The translations under genes and the position numbers were made by a program. A DNA stretch of 5,007 nt from Chloroflexota bacterium (GTDB taxonomy: Bacteria > Chloroflexota > Dehalococcoidia > SM23-28-2 > RBG-16-64-32): assembly GCA_005880055.1 (NCBI GenBank), contig VBJS01000162.1, forward strand, positions 1 through 5,007, written 5' to 3'. Below are positions 1 through 4,759 of this stretch, in pieces. Each line of letters starts with the position of its first letter. The first letter of the stretch is position 1. Below the pieces are notes generated by a model, which was given only the letters and a program-made list of their open reading frames with translations, did not search any database and was not told where the DNA came from.

Positions 1-261
1 TCGCCGCTTGGCGCGCAGCTGACTATAACATCTTGTTTCCTGTGGACGGTCGAGGTGCGCAGCTCGAGAGGCGGGCCGCTTCGTTTAGCGGGCGGCGGCG
101 TGAACGCGCCTGTTGCACATCACTTTAGGGCTGGGAGGTAAGCGCGCGCGGGCTTCCCCCCGGCCAGGTTCCTCCTTCGTCGGAATGACAGCTGTTGGAG
201 CCCGCCCGACGGTTGCGCCGTTGGGCCGAGCAGCGAACCCGATCGGGTTTACAATGGCCGG
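1..261. other. Non-coding leader upstream of the methyltransferase gene
   Basis: I see no convincing gene in this stretch. The only open frame of any size starts at a TTG (195) and overlaps the methyltransferase gene out of frame; its Arg/Ala/Gly-rich product looks like a GC-rich shadow. The region holds a repeat-like motif at 171-190, a TATAGT box on the minus strand at 27-22 with no partner -35, and the -10 box of the downstream gene at 250-255. A gene leading leftward out of the window could start near position 1, but nothing readable supports it. Confidence 0.5.
171..190. repeat. Possible end of a dispersed intergenic repeat
   Basis: The 20-nt string CCTCCTTCGTCGGAATGACA lies in non-coding DNA. 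From memory, very similar strings (or their complement beginning TGTCATTCCGACGAAGG) occur as multicopy intergenic repeats in several bacterial genomes. It occurs only once in this window, so repeat status is not shown here and rests on recollection. Confidence 0.25.
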
Positions 262-262
262 G
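250..262 (+). promoter_or_regulatory. -10 box placing the transcription start on the GTG start codon
   Basis: TACAAT at 250-255 matches the sigma-70 -10 consensus at 5 of 6 positions. Counting the usual 6 nt after the box puts +1 at 262, the first base of the methyltransferase GTG start. There is no Shine-Dalgarno sequence before the GTG, which fits a leaderless mRNA. No good -35 hexamer is seen 16-18 nt upstream. Confidence 0.45.
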
Positions 263-861
263 TGAGCGCGGATCCGCTTATCGACGCCCAGGCGCGCGCT
301 GTCCTCGACCGTCTGGAGGCGCGAGATGCGGAGGAGCGACAGCGGGGGACATCCAGGGCCGAACGGCTGCGGCAGATCACGCCCGACGTCGGCCGCTTTC
401 TGCAGGCGCTCGTCCTTGCCGCGCGGCCCCGCTCGATTGTCGAGATAGGGACATCCGGCGGCTACTCGACGGTCTGGATCGGCACCGCGGCGCGCGCCGT
501 GGGCGGTTCGGTCACGACGCTGGAGATCGATCCGGCAAAGGTCCGGCTGGCCCGGGCTACGATTGACGATGTCGGCCTGACGGCGACCGTCAGCATCGTG
601 GAAGGCGACGCGTTCGCCTACCTAAGTGGAAGCGCGGAGCCGCAGGATTTCGTGTTCCTGGATGCGGAGAAGGAGGACTACCTGGCGTTTCTGGAGCTGG
701 TGGCCCCGCGCCTGAAGCCGGGCGGCGTCCTAGTCGCCGACAACCTCACTTCGCACACAGAGGACCTGGCGGAGTTCCGCGACGCGGCGCTTTCTGACCC
801 GCGGCTGGCCGCGGTGGTTGTCCCGATCGAGCGAGGCGAACTGCTGGCGGTACGAGTCTAA
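262..861 (+). CDS. SAM-dependent class I O-methyltransferase (catechol/caffeoyl-CoA OMT type)
   Basis: The 199-residue protein should transfer a methyl group from S-adenosylmethionine to a hydroxyl of a small, possibly catechol-like, substrate in the cytoplasm. A helical N-terminus (about 1-50) is followed by a Rossmann fold. SAM motif I is VEIGTSGGYST (60-70), the acidic residue that binds the ribose is in TLEIDP (86-91), and GDAF (115-118) is typical of the loop near the adenine. DFVFLDAEK (129-137) and VLVADN (156-161) supply Asp134, Asp160 and Asn161, which bind the divalent metal in this family. Length is close to the usual 200-220. The GTG start is chosen because it is the only start giving a full N-terminus and lies at the predicted transcription start; there is no ribosome-binding site. 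The physiological substrate cannot be told from sequence. It stands alone, with a tRNA gene downstream. Confidence 0.88.
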   Translation: MSADPLIDAQARAVLDRLEARDAEERQRGTSRAERLRQITPDVGRFLQALVLAARPRSIVEIGTSGGYSTVWIGTAARAVGGSVTTLEIDPAKVRLARATIDDVGLTATVSIVEGDAFAYLSGSAEPQDFVFLDAEKEDYLAFLELVAPRLKPGGVLVADNLTSHTEDLAEFRDAALSDPRLAAVVVPIERGELLAVRV

Positions 862-862
862 C

Positions 863-875
863 GCCGGCTACCGGC
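863..875 (+). terminator. Weak hairpin just after the methyltransferase stop codon
   Basis: GCCGG (863-867) and CCGGC (871-875) pair around a 3-nt loop, starting two bases after the TAA. There is no T-run, so it could only be a weak intrinsic terminator or an mRNA 3' end protector. Confidence 0.2.
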
Positions 876-973
876 CTTGGCGCCGCCCCGGCTGACGAAC
901 TTGAAGAAGCGGCTATGCTGTCCGCACTTGGTATCGTACGGCGGCTCTCGGCGCCGCAACGGCGGTTGGCCGG

Positions 974-979
974 TAAAAT
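974..979 (+). promoter_or_regulatory. Probable -10 box of tRNA-Leu
   Basis: TAAAAT matches the -10 consensus at 5 of 6 positions and predicts transcription from about 986, giving a 12-nt 5' leader for RNase P to remove before the tRNA at 998. The -35 region (about 951-956) is not recognisable. A weaker alternative is CTGACG (892-897) with TATGCT (914-919) at a 16-nt spacing. Confidence 0.35.
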
Positions 980-997
980 GGAAGCAGGCGACGACCA

Positions 998-1083
998 GCC
1001 GGGGTGGTGGAACGGTAGACACGGCGGACTTAAAATCCGCTGCTCGAGAGGGCGTGTGGGTTCGACTCCCACCCCCGGCACCA
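998..1083 (+). tRNA. tRNA-Leu (anticodon UAA), CCA encoded
   Basis: A class II tRNA with all arms paired. The acceptor stem is GCCGGGG (998-1004) with CCCCGGC (1073-1079), discriminator A1080 and an encoded CCA at 1081-1083. The anticodon stem is GCGGA (1024-1028) with TCCGC (1036-1040), around loop CTTAAAA, so the anticodon is TAA at 1031-1033 and reads UUA and possibly UUG. The long variable arm (about 1041-1055) and discriminator A are leucine traits. The T arm is GTGGG-TTCGACT-CCCAC (1056-1072). Confidence 0.97.
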
Positions 1084-1099
1084 GTCAACTGCCGTCATT

Positions 1100-1122
1100 C
1101 GGTTTCAGACCGGCCGAAACCG
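1100..1122. terminator. Hairpin between convergent tRNA-Leu and hydrolase genes
   Basis: CGGTTTC (1100-1106) pairs perfectly with GAAACCG (1116-1122) around a 9-nt loop. It sits 17 nt after the tRNA CCA and 13 nt beyond the stop codon of the opposing hydrolase, the position expected of a shared bidirectional terminator. No clear U-run follows on either strand, so termination efficiency is uncertain. Confidence 0.4.
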
Positions 1123-1134
1123 CCGCGCTCGGCG

Positions 1135-1854
1135 TTAGTTACCGGCCCAGTGCTGCTCAAGGGCTGCCGCCGTCTCCTTTGGGAACTGGGCGGGCCACCA
1201 GTGTCCGCCGGGGAGCGTCACGAACTTGGCGCCGGTGCGGCCGGCCATGTGGCGGGCGAAGTCCAGGGCCATGTACTGGTCTTCTTCGCCCCAGATCAGC
1301 AGTCCGGGCCTGTTGACGGTGTCCAGGTCCGGGCCCCACTCTTTACCGATATTAACGGCCGAGCGGTAGAGCGATAGAATCGCGGACTTCATGCGGTCGT
1401 CGAACCCGGCCGCGACCTCCTCCGCGACCGCCTGCGGCATGCCGTCGGCGACGAAGATCGGGATCGACGCCTGCGGCGCCATCTGCTGCATGAACTGCTC
1501 GCCCATGCCGGGGGTTTGCCAGACCTGCGCGACCTGGTGCCAGGTGTAGTTCTCGTCGATGGCGCCGGCGCCGGCGGCCCAGGTGCGCACGAGATCGGGG
1601 CGGACAGAGACCAGACGCTCGACTAGCAGGGCACCCCAGTCGTGCCCGACTATGTCGACCGGCTCGCCGGCCTTCTCCACCTCGGCGATAAGCCAGTGAA
1701 GGTACTCTTCCTTTGTGCAGCCGAAGCCGGGCGGCAGGTCACTGCCGAAACCAGGCATGTCCGGCGCAATGATGTCCTTTCGCGAAAGATGAGAGCGGAC
1801 GCCGTCCCAGAGATGGTGGGTGTCCGGGACGCCGTGCAAGAAAAGTGCGGGCAT
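1135..1854 (-). CDS. Alpha/beta-fold hydrolase, haloalkane dehalogenase/epoxide hydrolase type
   Basis: A 239-residue hydrolase with an aspartate nucleophile. HGVPDT (7-12) forms the oxyanion-side loop after the first strand. GHDWGA (70-75) is the nucleophile elbow, with Asp72 rather than Ser as attacking residue and Trp73 next to it, as in haloalkane dehalogenases and epoxide hydrolases. WGEEDQ (188-193) carries the probable acid Asp192, and GGHWWP (216-221) the catalytic His218. The region between about 100 and 175 is the helical cap that sets substrate range. The family hydrolyses C-halogen bonds or epoxides through an alkyl-enzyme ester; which one applies here cannot be decided. The frame extends upstream to 1890, but the ATG at 1854 is chosen because AAGGAGG (1867-1861) lies 6 nt before it. 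At 239 residues it is shorter than most dehalogenases (about 290-310), starting directly at the first core strand. No signal peptide is seen. Confidence 0.85.
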   Translation of the reverse strand: MPALFLHGVPDTHHLWDGVRSHLSRKDIIAPDMPGFGSDLPPGFGCTKEEYLHWLIAEVEKAGEPVDIVGHDWGALLVERLVSVRPDLVRTWAAGAGAIDENYTWHQVAQVWQTPGMGEQFMQQMAPQASIPIFVADGMPQAVAEEVAAGFDDRMKSAILSLYRSAVNIGKEWGPDLDTVNRPGLLIWGEEDQYMALDFARHMAGRTGAKFVTLPGGHWWPAQFPKETAAALEQHWAGN

Positions 1855-2003
1855 GCGGGTCCTCCTTCGGGCGCTCTGGTCTGCGCCCATCCTACGGGAA
1901 CGGTGCGGCGGGTGAAACTCGGGTCGCTAGTTACGGCGGCGTCGTCACATCTTCTGTGTCCCGGGTGTCTTTCAGGCCCACCCACCACGCCCGCGATCTG
2001 TTA

Positions 2004-2020
2004 TCGGGGGACACCCCCGA
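2004..2020. repeat. Hairpin 1 of the palindrome cluster
   Basis: TCGGGGG (2004-2010) and CCCCCGA (2014-2020) form a perfect 7-bp stem around a 3-nt loop ACA. It is followed by a further C-run ACCCCCG, so alternative pairing with the same G-run is possible. Confidence 0.6.
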
Positions 2021-2037
2021 ACCCCCGCCCTCGCTAC

Positions 2038-2055
2038 GTCCTTCTACGGAAGGAC
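2038..2055. repeat. Hairpin 2 with a UACG tetraloop
   Basis: GTCCTTC (2038-2044) and GAAGGAC (2049-2055) form a perfect 7-bp stem closed by C-G around TACG. C(UACG)G is a member of the unusually stable UNCG tetraloop class when read as plus-strand RNA. On the minus strand the loop is CGTA. Confidence 0.6.
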
Positions 2056-2072
2056 CCGCTCGGGCGGCGGAC

Positions 2073-2089
2073 TCGGCCCTTCGGGCCGA
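2073..2089. repeat. Hairpin 3 of the palindrome cluster
   Basis: TCGGCCC (2073-2079) and GGGCCGA (2083-2089) form a perfect 7-bp stem around a 3-nt loop TTC. It could act as part of a terminator for the minus-strand selenoprotein gene, but no U-run follows it. Confidence 0.6.
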
Positions 2090-2094
2090 TTACA

Positions 2095-2118
2095 GCCTTC
2101 TCGGCACTCCGAGGAGGC
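2095..2118. repeat. Hairpin 4, ten base pairs
   Basis: GCCTTCTCGG (2095-2104) pairs with CCGAGGAGGC (2109-2118) around loop CACT; nine pairs are Watson-Crick and one is a T-G wobble. It is the longest stem in the cluster and, on the minus strand, the first strong one met after the selenoprotein stop. Confidence 0.6.
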
Positions 2119-2125
2119 CGGGCGG

Positions 2126-2135
2126 CCGGTACCGG
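2126..2135. repeat. Ten-base perfect palindrome
   Basis: CCGGTACCGG is self-complementary with no loop. It could be a protein-binding dyad or simply the edge of the palindrome-rich block. Confidence 0.35.
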
Positions 2136-2172
2136 GCGCAGTGAGAGTATATCGACGATGGGGTGAAAGCGC

Positions 2173-3066
2173 CTAAGACTGCGTGCTGCCGGCTTCCCCG
2201 CCTGCGTGGGCCTGCTGTGCTGCCTTGCGGCGCTGTTCCAGCATCATGGCGACGATTGGCGAAGGCTCGGCGGGCTGCCAGTCGCGCTTGGCTTCATCGA
2301 ACGGCTGCGGCCATTCGATGTCCAGTTCCCGGATAACGCCGGGCTTCTGGGCGTCTTCCAGCAGCGAGAGCGCTTCGCGGATTACGGCCATCTGCATCTC
2401 GCGGTTGCCCGGTGTCCCGAGCATGTGGCCATACGGGAATTCGACGCCGATTGTGCGTGGGGTGCCCATCTTTTCCGCCCAGTAAGGCATGTTGGTGACG
2501 AGAACGGTGCTGAACCCGGTTGCCTCGAATATCTGTGCCAGCACGGGCACATTCCGGCAGCAGTCCGGTCAGGCGGGCGTGAGAAGGACGGCGTCGACTG
2601 CCTCGTCCTTCATCAGGCCGGCCACCTCCGGTGCGTACTTCTCGCGCCATTCGCGGTTGTCCATCTGGTAGCCCATGAAGGAGTAGCTGGTGGGGGCAAG
2701 CGAGCCGATAGCTCCGACCGCCTCCAGTTCTAGCAAGCGATGGATGGGGAGCACTACGTCCACGTCTTCGAGGATGTCGCGGTTATTGATGTGCATGTGC
2801 CAGGCGCCGATCTCATCCTGGCGCACGTCGCGAGAGATGTGGCGGTACGTCGGGTCCCCCCACATCGGGTTGCGGCGCTCGCCCTCCTGGTCGAAGGGCG
2901 GTTGGTCGCCGGCGGTGACGCCGGCCGTGGTGACGAGCGCAAAGCGCGATTCACTCAGCGGCTTGGCGAGCGGAGTGAAGGGTACAGGTTCGAGCTTCTG
3001 GACGGGCATGTTGCGGTAATAGGCGGCGATGGAGCCGGGCAGGTACTTGAAGCTATCGACTGGCAT
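2173..3066 (-). CDS. GrdB-like (glycine/sarcosine/betaine reductase family) selenoprotein with in-frame UGA
   Basis: One continuous reading frame of 297 residues, broken only by TGA at 2571-2569, which I read as Sec166. The N-terminal part has the family pattern: ALVTTAG (43-49), then PFD (57-59), then GSLAPTSYSFMG (121-132). The strand AVDAVLLTPA (156-165) leads into U166-P-D-C169-C170, a redox motif like the U-P-x-C of stand-alone GrdB relatives. After the TGA the fold continues with GVEFPYGHMLGTPGN (207-221), also a family signature. The frame runs upstream to an ATG at 3090, but ATG 3066 is chosen because AAGGAGA (3080-3074) lies 8 nt before it and the promoter -10 covers 3090. GrdB proper reductively deaminates glycine, sarcosine or betaine with a pyruvoyl-containing partner; no grdA, grdC or grdE is nearby, so this is more likely a redox protein of unknown substrate. 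Cytoplasmic, with no signal peptide. Ordinary gene callers would split it in two or stop at residue 165. Confidence 0.85.
2534..2571 (-). promoter_or_regulatory. Candidate bacterial SECIS element
   Basis: Read on the minus strand, the UGA (2571-2569) is followed by 17 nt and then a perfect 6-bp stem, TGTGCC (2551-2546) with GGCACA (2539-2534), around the loop CGTGCT (2545-2540). The loop starts 24 nt after the UGA and has G at its second position. Both agree with the known bacterial SECIS layout: an apical loop about 16-37 nt downstream with a G in the first two loop bases, recognised by SelB. CCGG repeats at 2568-2565 and 2557-2554 could extend the lower structure. Confidence 0.65.
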
Positions 3067-3088
3067 CGTGGAGTCTCCTTCGCCGGTC

Positions 3089-3118
3089 ATTCTATTCGGC
3101 GAGTATGCGGCCTGACAA
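3089..3118 (-). promoter_or_regulatory. Sigma-70 type promoter of the selenoprotein gene
   Basis: On the minus strand, TTGTCA (3118-3113) and TAGAAT (3094-3089) each match consensus at 5 of 6 positions with an 18-nt spacer. The predicted start is near 3082, giving a 5' untranslated region of about 16 nt that holds the AAGGAGA ribosome site. This excludes the ATG at 3090 as start codon. Confidence 0.6.
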
Positions 3119-3258
3119 GGGAGCGCGAAGCCGGCATAACGGTTGAGCCGGGCCTTTCCCGATTGTTAACCGAGTCAAAACCATGCGTTTCGTAACGGCA
3201 GTTTCCGGCTGACCCTCATATCTATTGGAATCGGCTTCAAACGCACAGGAGCAATGCC
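3091..3258. other. Divergent promoter region between selenoprotein and unknown gene
   Basis: These 168 nt hold the minus-strand promoter described above. On the plus strand I found no good -35/-10 pair for the gene at 3259; TATCTA at 3219-3224 is the best -10-like string and has no partner. No strong operator-like dyad is obvious. Confidence 0.4.
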
Positions 3259-3876
3259 GTGTTGAAGGAATTGGATCAGATATACGTACCGCCGGATGAG
3301 CAGACGCTGCGCCGGGTGCAGCGGAAGACGGAGGACATCGACCGCATAGTGCGGCGCTGGGCGCAGGATGTGATTGACGTGCTGCCGAAGGGCCTCTGCC
3401 TGATAGAGGACGAGCTGTATGTCCTGGGGCTGTTCCTGGCGCAGCAGCGGCGCCTGAATATCGAGCTGGATTCACAGAAGCCGCCGGTGAGCCTGCGCGG
3501 CAAGCTTTACCAGGCTTCGTTCTTCCCCGGCGCTATCGACCGCGCCGAAATCCTTCGCGTGGCGCATCGCACGGTCGCGTCTCGGCTTGAGTCAGACATC
3601 GACCGCGCCTGCCAGTTCTTTTGCTCCGATCGGGACATCGAGCACAACTCGGAGCCGGCGATCGACTGGCGAGTAGCGATCCGCTACCTGGCGCAACAAT
3701 TGCACCACATCGCCTCTCAGATTGACCTGAAGCGGGAATACTACACGTCGCCTCAGCGCTTTGAAGTCGCTCTGCGGGCGCGTGACCTGGCTGCGAACAT
3801 CGCCGAGAAGCGAAATGCGATGCTCGGCAACCTGACGCCGGTAGAAGAGGCCGAGTTCAGCCGGCCGCCCGCTTAG
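3259..3876 (+). CDS. Unrecognised 205-residue soluble helical protein
   Basis: I do not recognise the family. The protein is highly charged and rich in Arg, Glu, Asp, Leu and Gln, with no signal peptide, membrane segment or cysteine motif; its few cysteines are scattered. Long stretches look amphipathic and helical, notably about 18-40, 55-70 (LYVLGLFLAQQRRLN) and 140-190. No nucleotide-binding or catalytic motif is visible. The GTG start is supported by AGGAG (3247-3251) seven nt upstream; the ATG at 3254 is out of frame and stops at once. Codon use is consistently GC-biased at third positions, as in the neighbouring genes, so it is very likely a real gene. It is divergent from the selenoprotein gene and 28 nt ahead of the phosphodiesterase, which seems to have its own promoter. 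A structural or regulatory role is possible but unsupported. Confidence 0.8.
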   Translation: MLKELDQIYVPPDEQTLRRVQRKTEDIDRIVRRWAQDVIDVLPKGLCLIEDELYVLGLFLAQQRRLNIELDSQKPPVSLRGKLYQASFFPGAIDRAEILRVAHRTVASRLESDIDRACQFFCSDRDIEHNSEPAIDWRVAIRYLAQQLHHIASQIDLKREYYTSPQRFEVALRARDLAANIAEKRNAMLGNLTPVEEAEFSRPPA

Positions 3877-3891
3877 TTCGCAAACGCCTCT

Positions 3892-3905
3892 TATAATCTG
3901 GGCCA
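3892..3905 (+). promoter_or_regulatory. Perfect -10 box giving a leaderless or near-leaderless transcript
   Basis: TATAAT at 3892-3897 is a 6 of 6 match and lies in the short gap between two genes. The predicted +1 is 3904 or 3905, at the A of the ATG. No Shine-Dalgarno sequence precedes the ATG and no clear -35 is seen. The arrangement repeats that of the methyltransferase gene. Confidence 0.55.
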
Positions 3906-4552
3906 TGCGCCCTCTAGTCATCTCACACGCCGCCTGTGGCGGGCACGCTCCTGAGAACACGCTCGCCGGCATCCGCAAAGCGATCGAAATCGGCTCGGAC
4001 GCCATCGAGATCGATGTGCAGGCGACGGCGGACGGAGTGCCGGTGCTGATGCATGACCTGACAGTGGACCGGACGACGAATGGCAGCGGTGCGGTCGCGG
4101 AGTTGAACCTGAAGGAGCTGCGCGCGCTGGACGCCGGAGGGGAGCCGCCGCCGACGCTGGCTGACGTATTGGCCGAAACGAAAGGCCGCGTGCTTCTGGT
4201 GATGGAGATCAAACAGCCCGGCATCGAGCAGGCGGTGGCATCTGTCGTGCGGGAAGGGGAGGCGCTGAGCGATGAGATGGCGTGGTCGTTCTTTCCGCAG
4301 GCGCTGGAAGGCGTGCGGGCAGCCGAGCCGCTCGTCCCCTGCGCGCTGCTGGTTGGGCCGGAACTGCTGCCGAAGTGGCCCGCGCCTGTACAGACGGCGC
4401 TGCGGCTGGGGCTGCAGGGCGTCAGCGCCTACCACGCTGGCGTGACGGAGGAGCTGCAACGGGACTGCCGCCGGGCCGGGCTAGCTCTTTACTGCTGGAC
4501 GGCGGACTCCAGGCGGGAGAGAACTACCCGGACCGCGTGCTGCAGGTGCTGA
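3905..4552 (+). CDS. Glycerophosphodiester phosphodiesterase with altered active site and frameshifted C-terminus
   Basis: The protein belongs to the GDPD (UgpQ/GlpQ-like) TIM-barrel family, which hydrolyses glycerophosphodiesters to glycerol-3-phosphate and an alcohol. The N-terminal signature SHAACGGHAPENT (7-19) has the catalytic His8, but position 9 is Ala where the family normally has Arg (HR). EID (35-37) supplies the metal ligands Glu35 and Asp37, MHD (49-51) the second catalytic His50, and MEIK (100-103) Glu101 and Lys103. The barrel continues to YCWTAD (196-201), after which the frame runs into an unrelated Arg/Cys-rich 14-residue tail. The normal ending, NYPDRVL, is encoded in the next frame from 4522. 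Only 14 nt separate TAD from NYPD, where relatives have roughly 20 residues, so a non-triplet deletion of a few tens of bases is likely. No signal peptide, so cytoplasmic. The gene may be decaying, or the assembly may be wrong here. Confidence 0.8.
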   Translation: MRPLVISHAACGGHAPENTLAGIRKAIEIGSDAIEIDVQATADGVPVLMHDLTVDRTTNGSGAVAELNLKELRALDAGGEPPPTLADVLAETKGRVLLVMEIKQPGIEQAVASVVREGEALSDEMAWSFFPQALEGVRAAEPLVPCALLVGPELLPKWPAPVQTALRLGLQGVSAYHAGVTEELQRDCRRAGLALYCWTADSRRERTTRTACCRC

Positions 4553-4575
4553 CGGGGGAGGCCGCCGAAGGCTGA
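4508..4575 (+). other. Out-of-frame remnant of the phosphodiesterase C-terminus
   Basis: In the frame one step from the phosphodiesterase gene, codons 4522-4572 read NYPDRVLQVLTGEAAEG and end at TGA 4573-4575. N-Y-P-D is the typical last motif of GDPD proteins, so this is the true end of the gene, detached by an upstream deletion. Confidence 0.7.
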
Positions 4576-4581
4576 TATACT
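4573..4581 (+). promoter_or_regulatory. Extended -10 promoter for tRNA-Trp
   Basis: TG (4573-4574), one base, then TATACT (4576-4581) is the extended -10 pattern, which does not need a -35. It predicts transcription from about 4588, so the hairpin at 4590-4614 would be the 5' leader of the tRNA precursor. Confidence 0.45.
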
Positions 4582-4589
4582 GAATTGGC

Positions 4590-4614
4590 GGCCTTTTCCG
4601 AATACGGAAAGGCC
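4590..4614 (+). terminator. Strong hairpin between phosphodiesterase gene and tRNA-Trp
   Basis: GGCCTTTTCCG (4590-4600) pairs with CGGAAAGGCC (4605-4614) around AATA, with one bulged T. TTT follows the stem at 4615-4617. It lies 14 nt after the shifted phosphodiesterase stop, so it may terminate that gene. If transcription starts at about 4588, it is instead the leader of the tRNA precursor. Confidence 0.45.
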
Positions 4615-4629
4615 TTTGCGCCTACGAGC

Positions 4630-4705
4630 AGGGGCGTAGCTCAGCTGGAAGAGCAGCGGTCTCCAAAACCGCAGGCCGGGGGTTCGAGTCCCTCCGCCCC
4701 TGCCA
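4630..4705 (+). tRNA. tRNA-Trp (anticodon CCA), 3' CCA encoded
   Basis: All arms of a class I tRNA are paired. The acceptor is AGGGGCG (4630-4636) with CGCCCCT (4695-4701), discriminator G4702 and encoded CCA at 4703-4705. The D stem is GCTC (4639-4642) with GAGC (4651-4654). The anticodon stem is GCGGT (4656-4660) with ACCGC (4668-4672) around CTCCAAA, giving anticodon CCA at 4663-4665. The T arm is 4678-4694 with TTCGAGT as loop. Discriminator G is the tryptophan identity base. Because the CCA anticodon leaves UGA unread, UGA is free for use as Sec. Confidence 0.97.
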
Positions 4706-4759
4706 AGTGCCATTTCGTGGGTGTCTTCAGATCCGACTTGTTGTAGTTTGGAGGTACCC

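Larger units (their letters stand above)
1855..2172. other. 318-nt intergenic block with tandem palindromes
   Basis: This gap separates the hydrolase start from the selenoprotein stop, both on the minus strand. The part next to the hydrolase (1868-2000) holds only a weak possible -10 (TAGGAT, minus strand) for that gene. From 2004 to 2135 it is filled with hairpins, listed separately. A TATACT box on the minus strand (2151-2146) lies between the selenoprotein stop and the hairpins and could start a short RNA running through them. No open frame here looks like a protein gene. Confidence 0.6.

Noticed and set aside
195..566. TTG-started 123-residue frame overlapping the methyltransferase
   Set aside because: It is Arg/Ala/Gly-rich with no motif and lies out of frame inside a well-supported gene.
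877..1377. Plus- and minus-strand open frames crossing the tRNA-Leu gene
   Set aside because: They run through an intact tRNA and into the hydrolase on the opposite strand, with no family resemblance; they are frame shadows of GC-rich DNA.
1842..1890. Upstream start for the hydrolase at 1890
   Set aside because: The extra 12 residues are not family-like and would cover the strong AAGGAGG site that serves the ATG at 1854.
2569..3090. A complete 173-residue protein ending at the TGA, with a separate 125-residue gene at 2173-2550
   Set aside because: Both are in the same frame, the second has no ribosome site, and family motifs run across the TGA. One selenoprotein gene explains both.
3592..4224. 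Long minus-strand frame spanning two plus-strand genes
   Set aside because: Opposite-strand shadow of the unknown gene and the phosphodiesterase, with Ser/Arg-rich composition typical of antisense frames.
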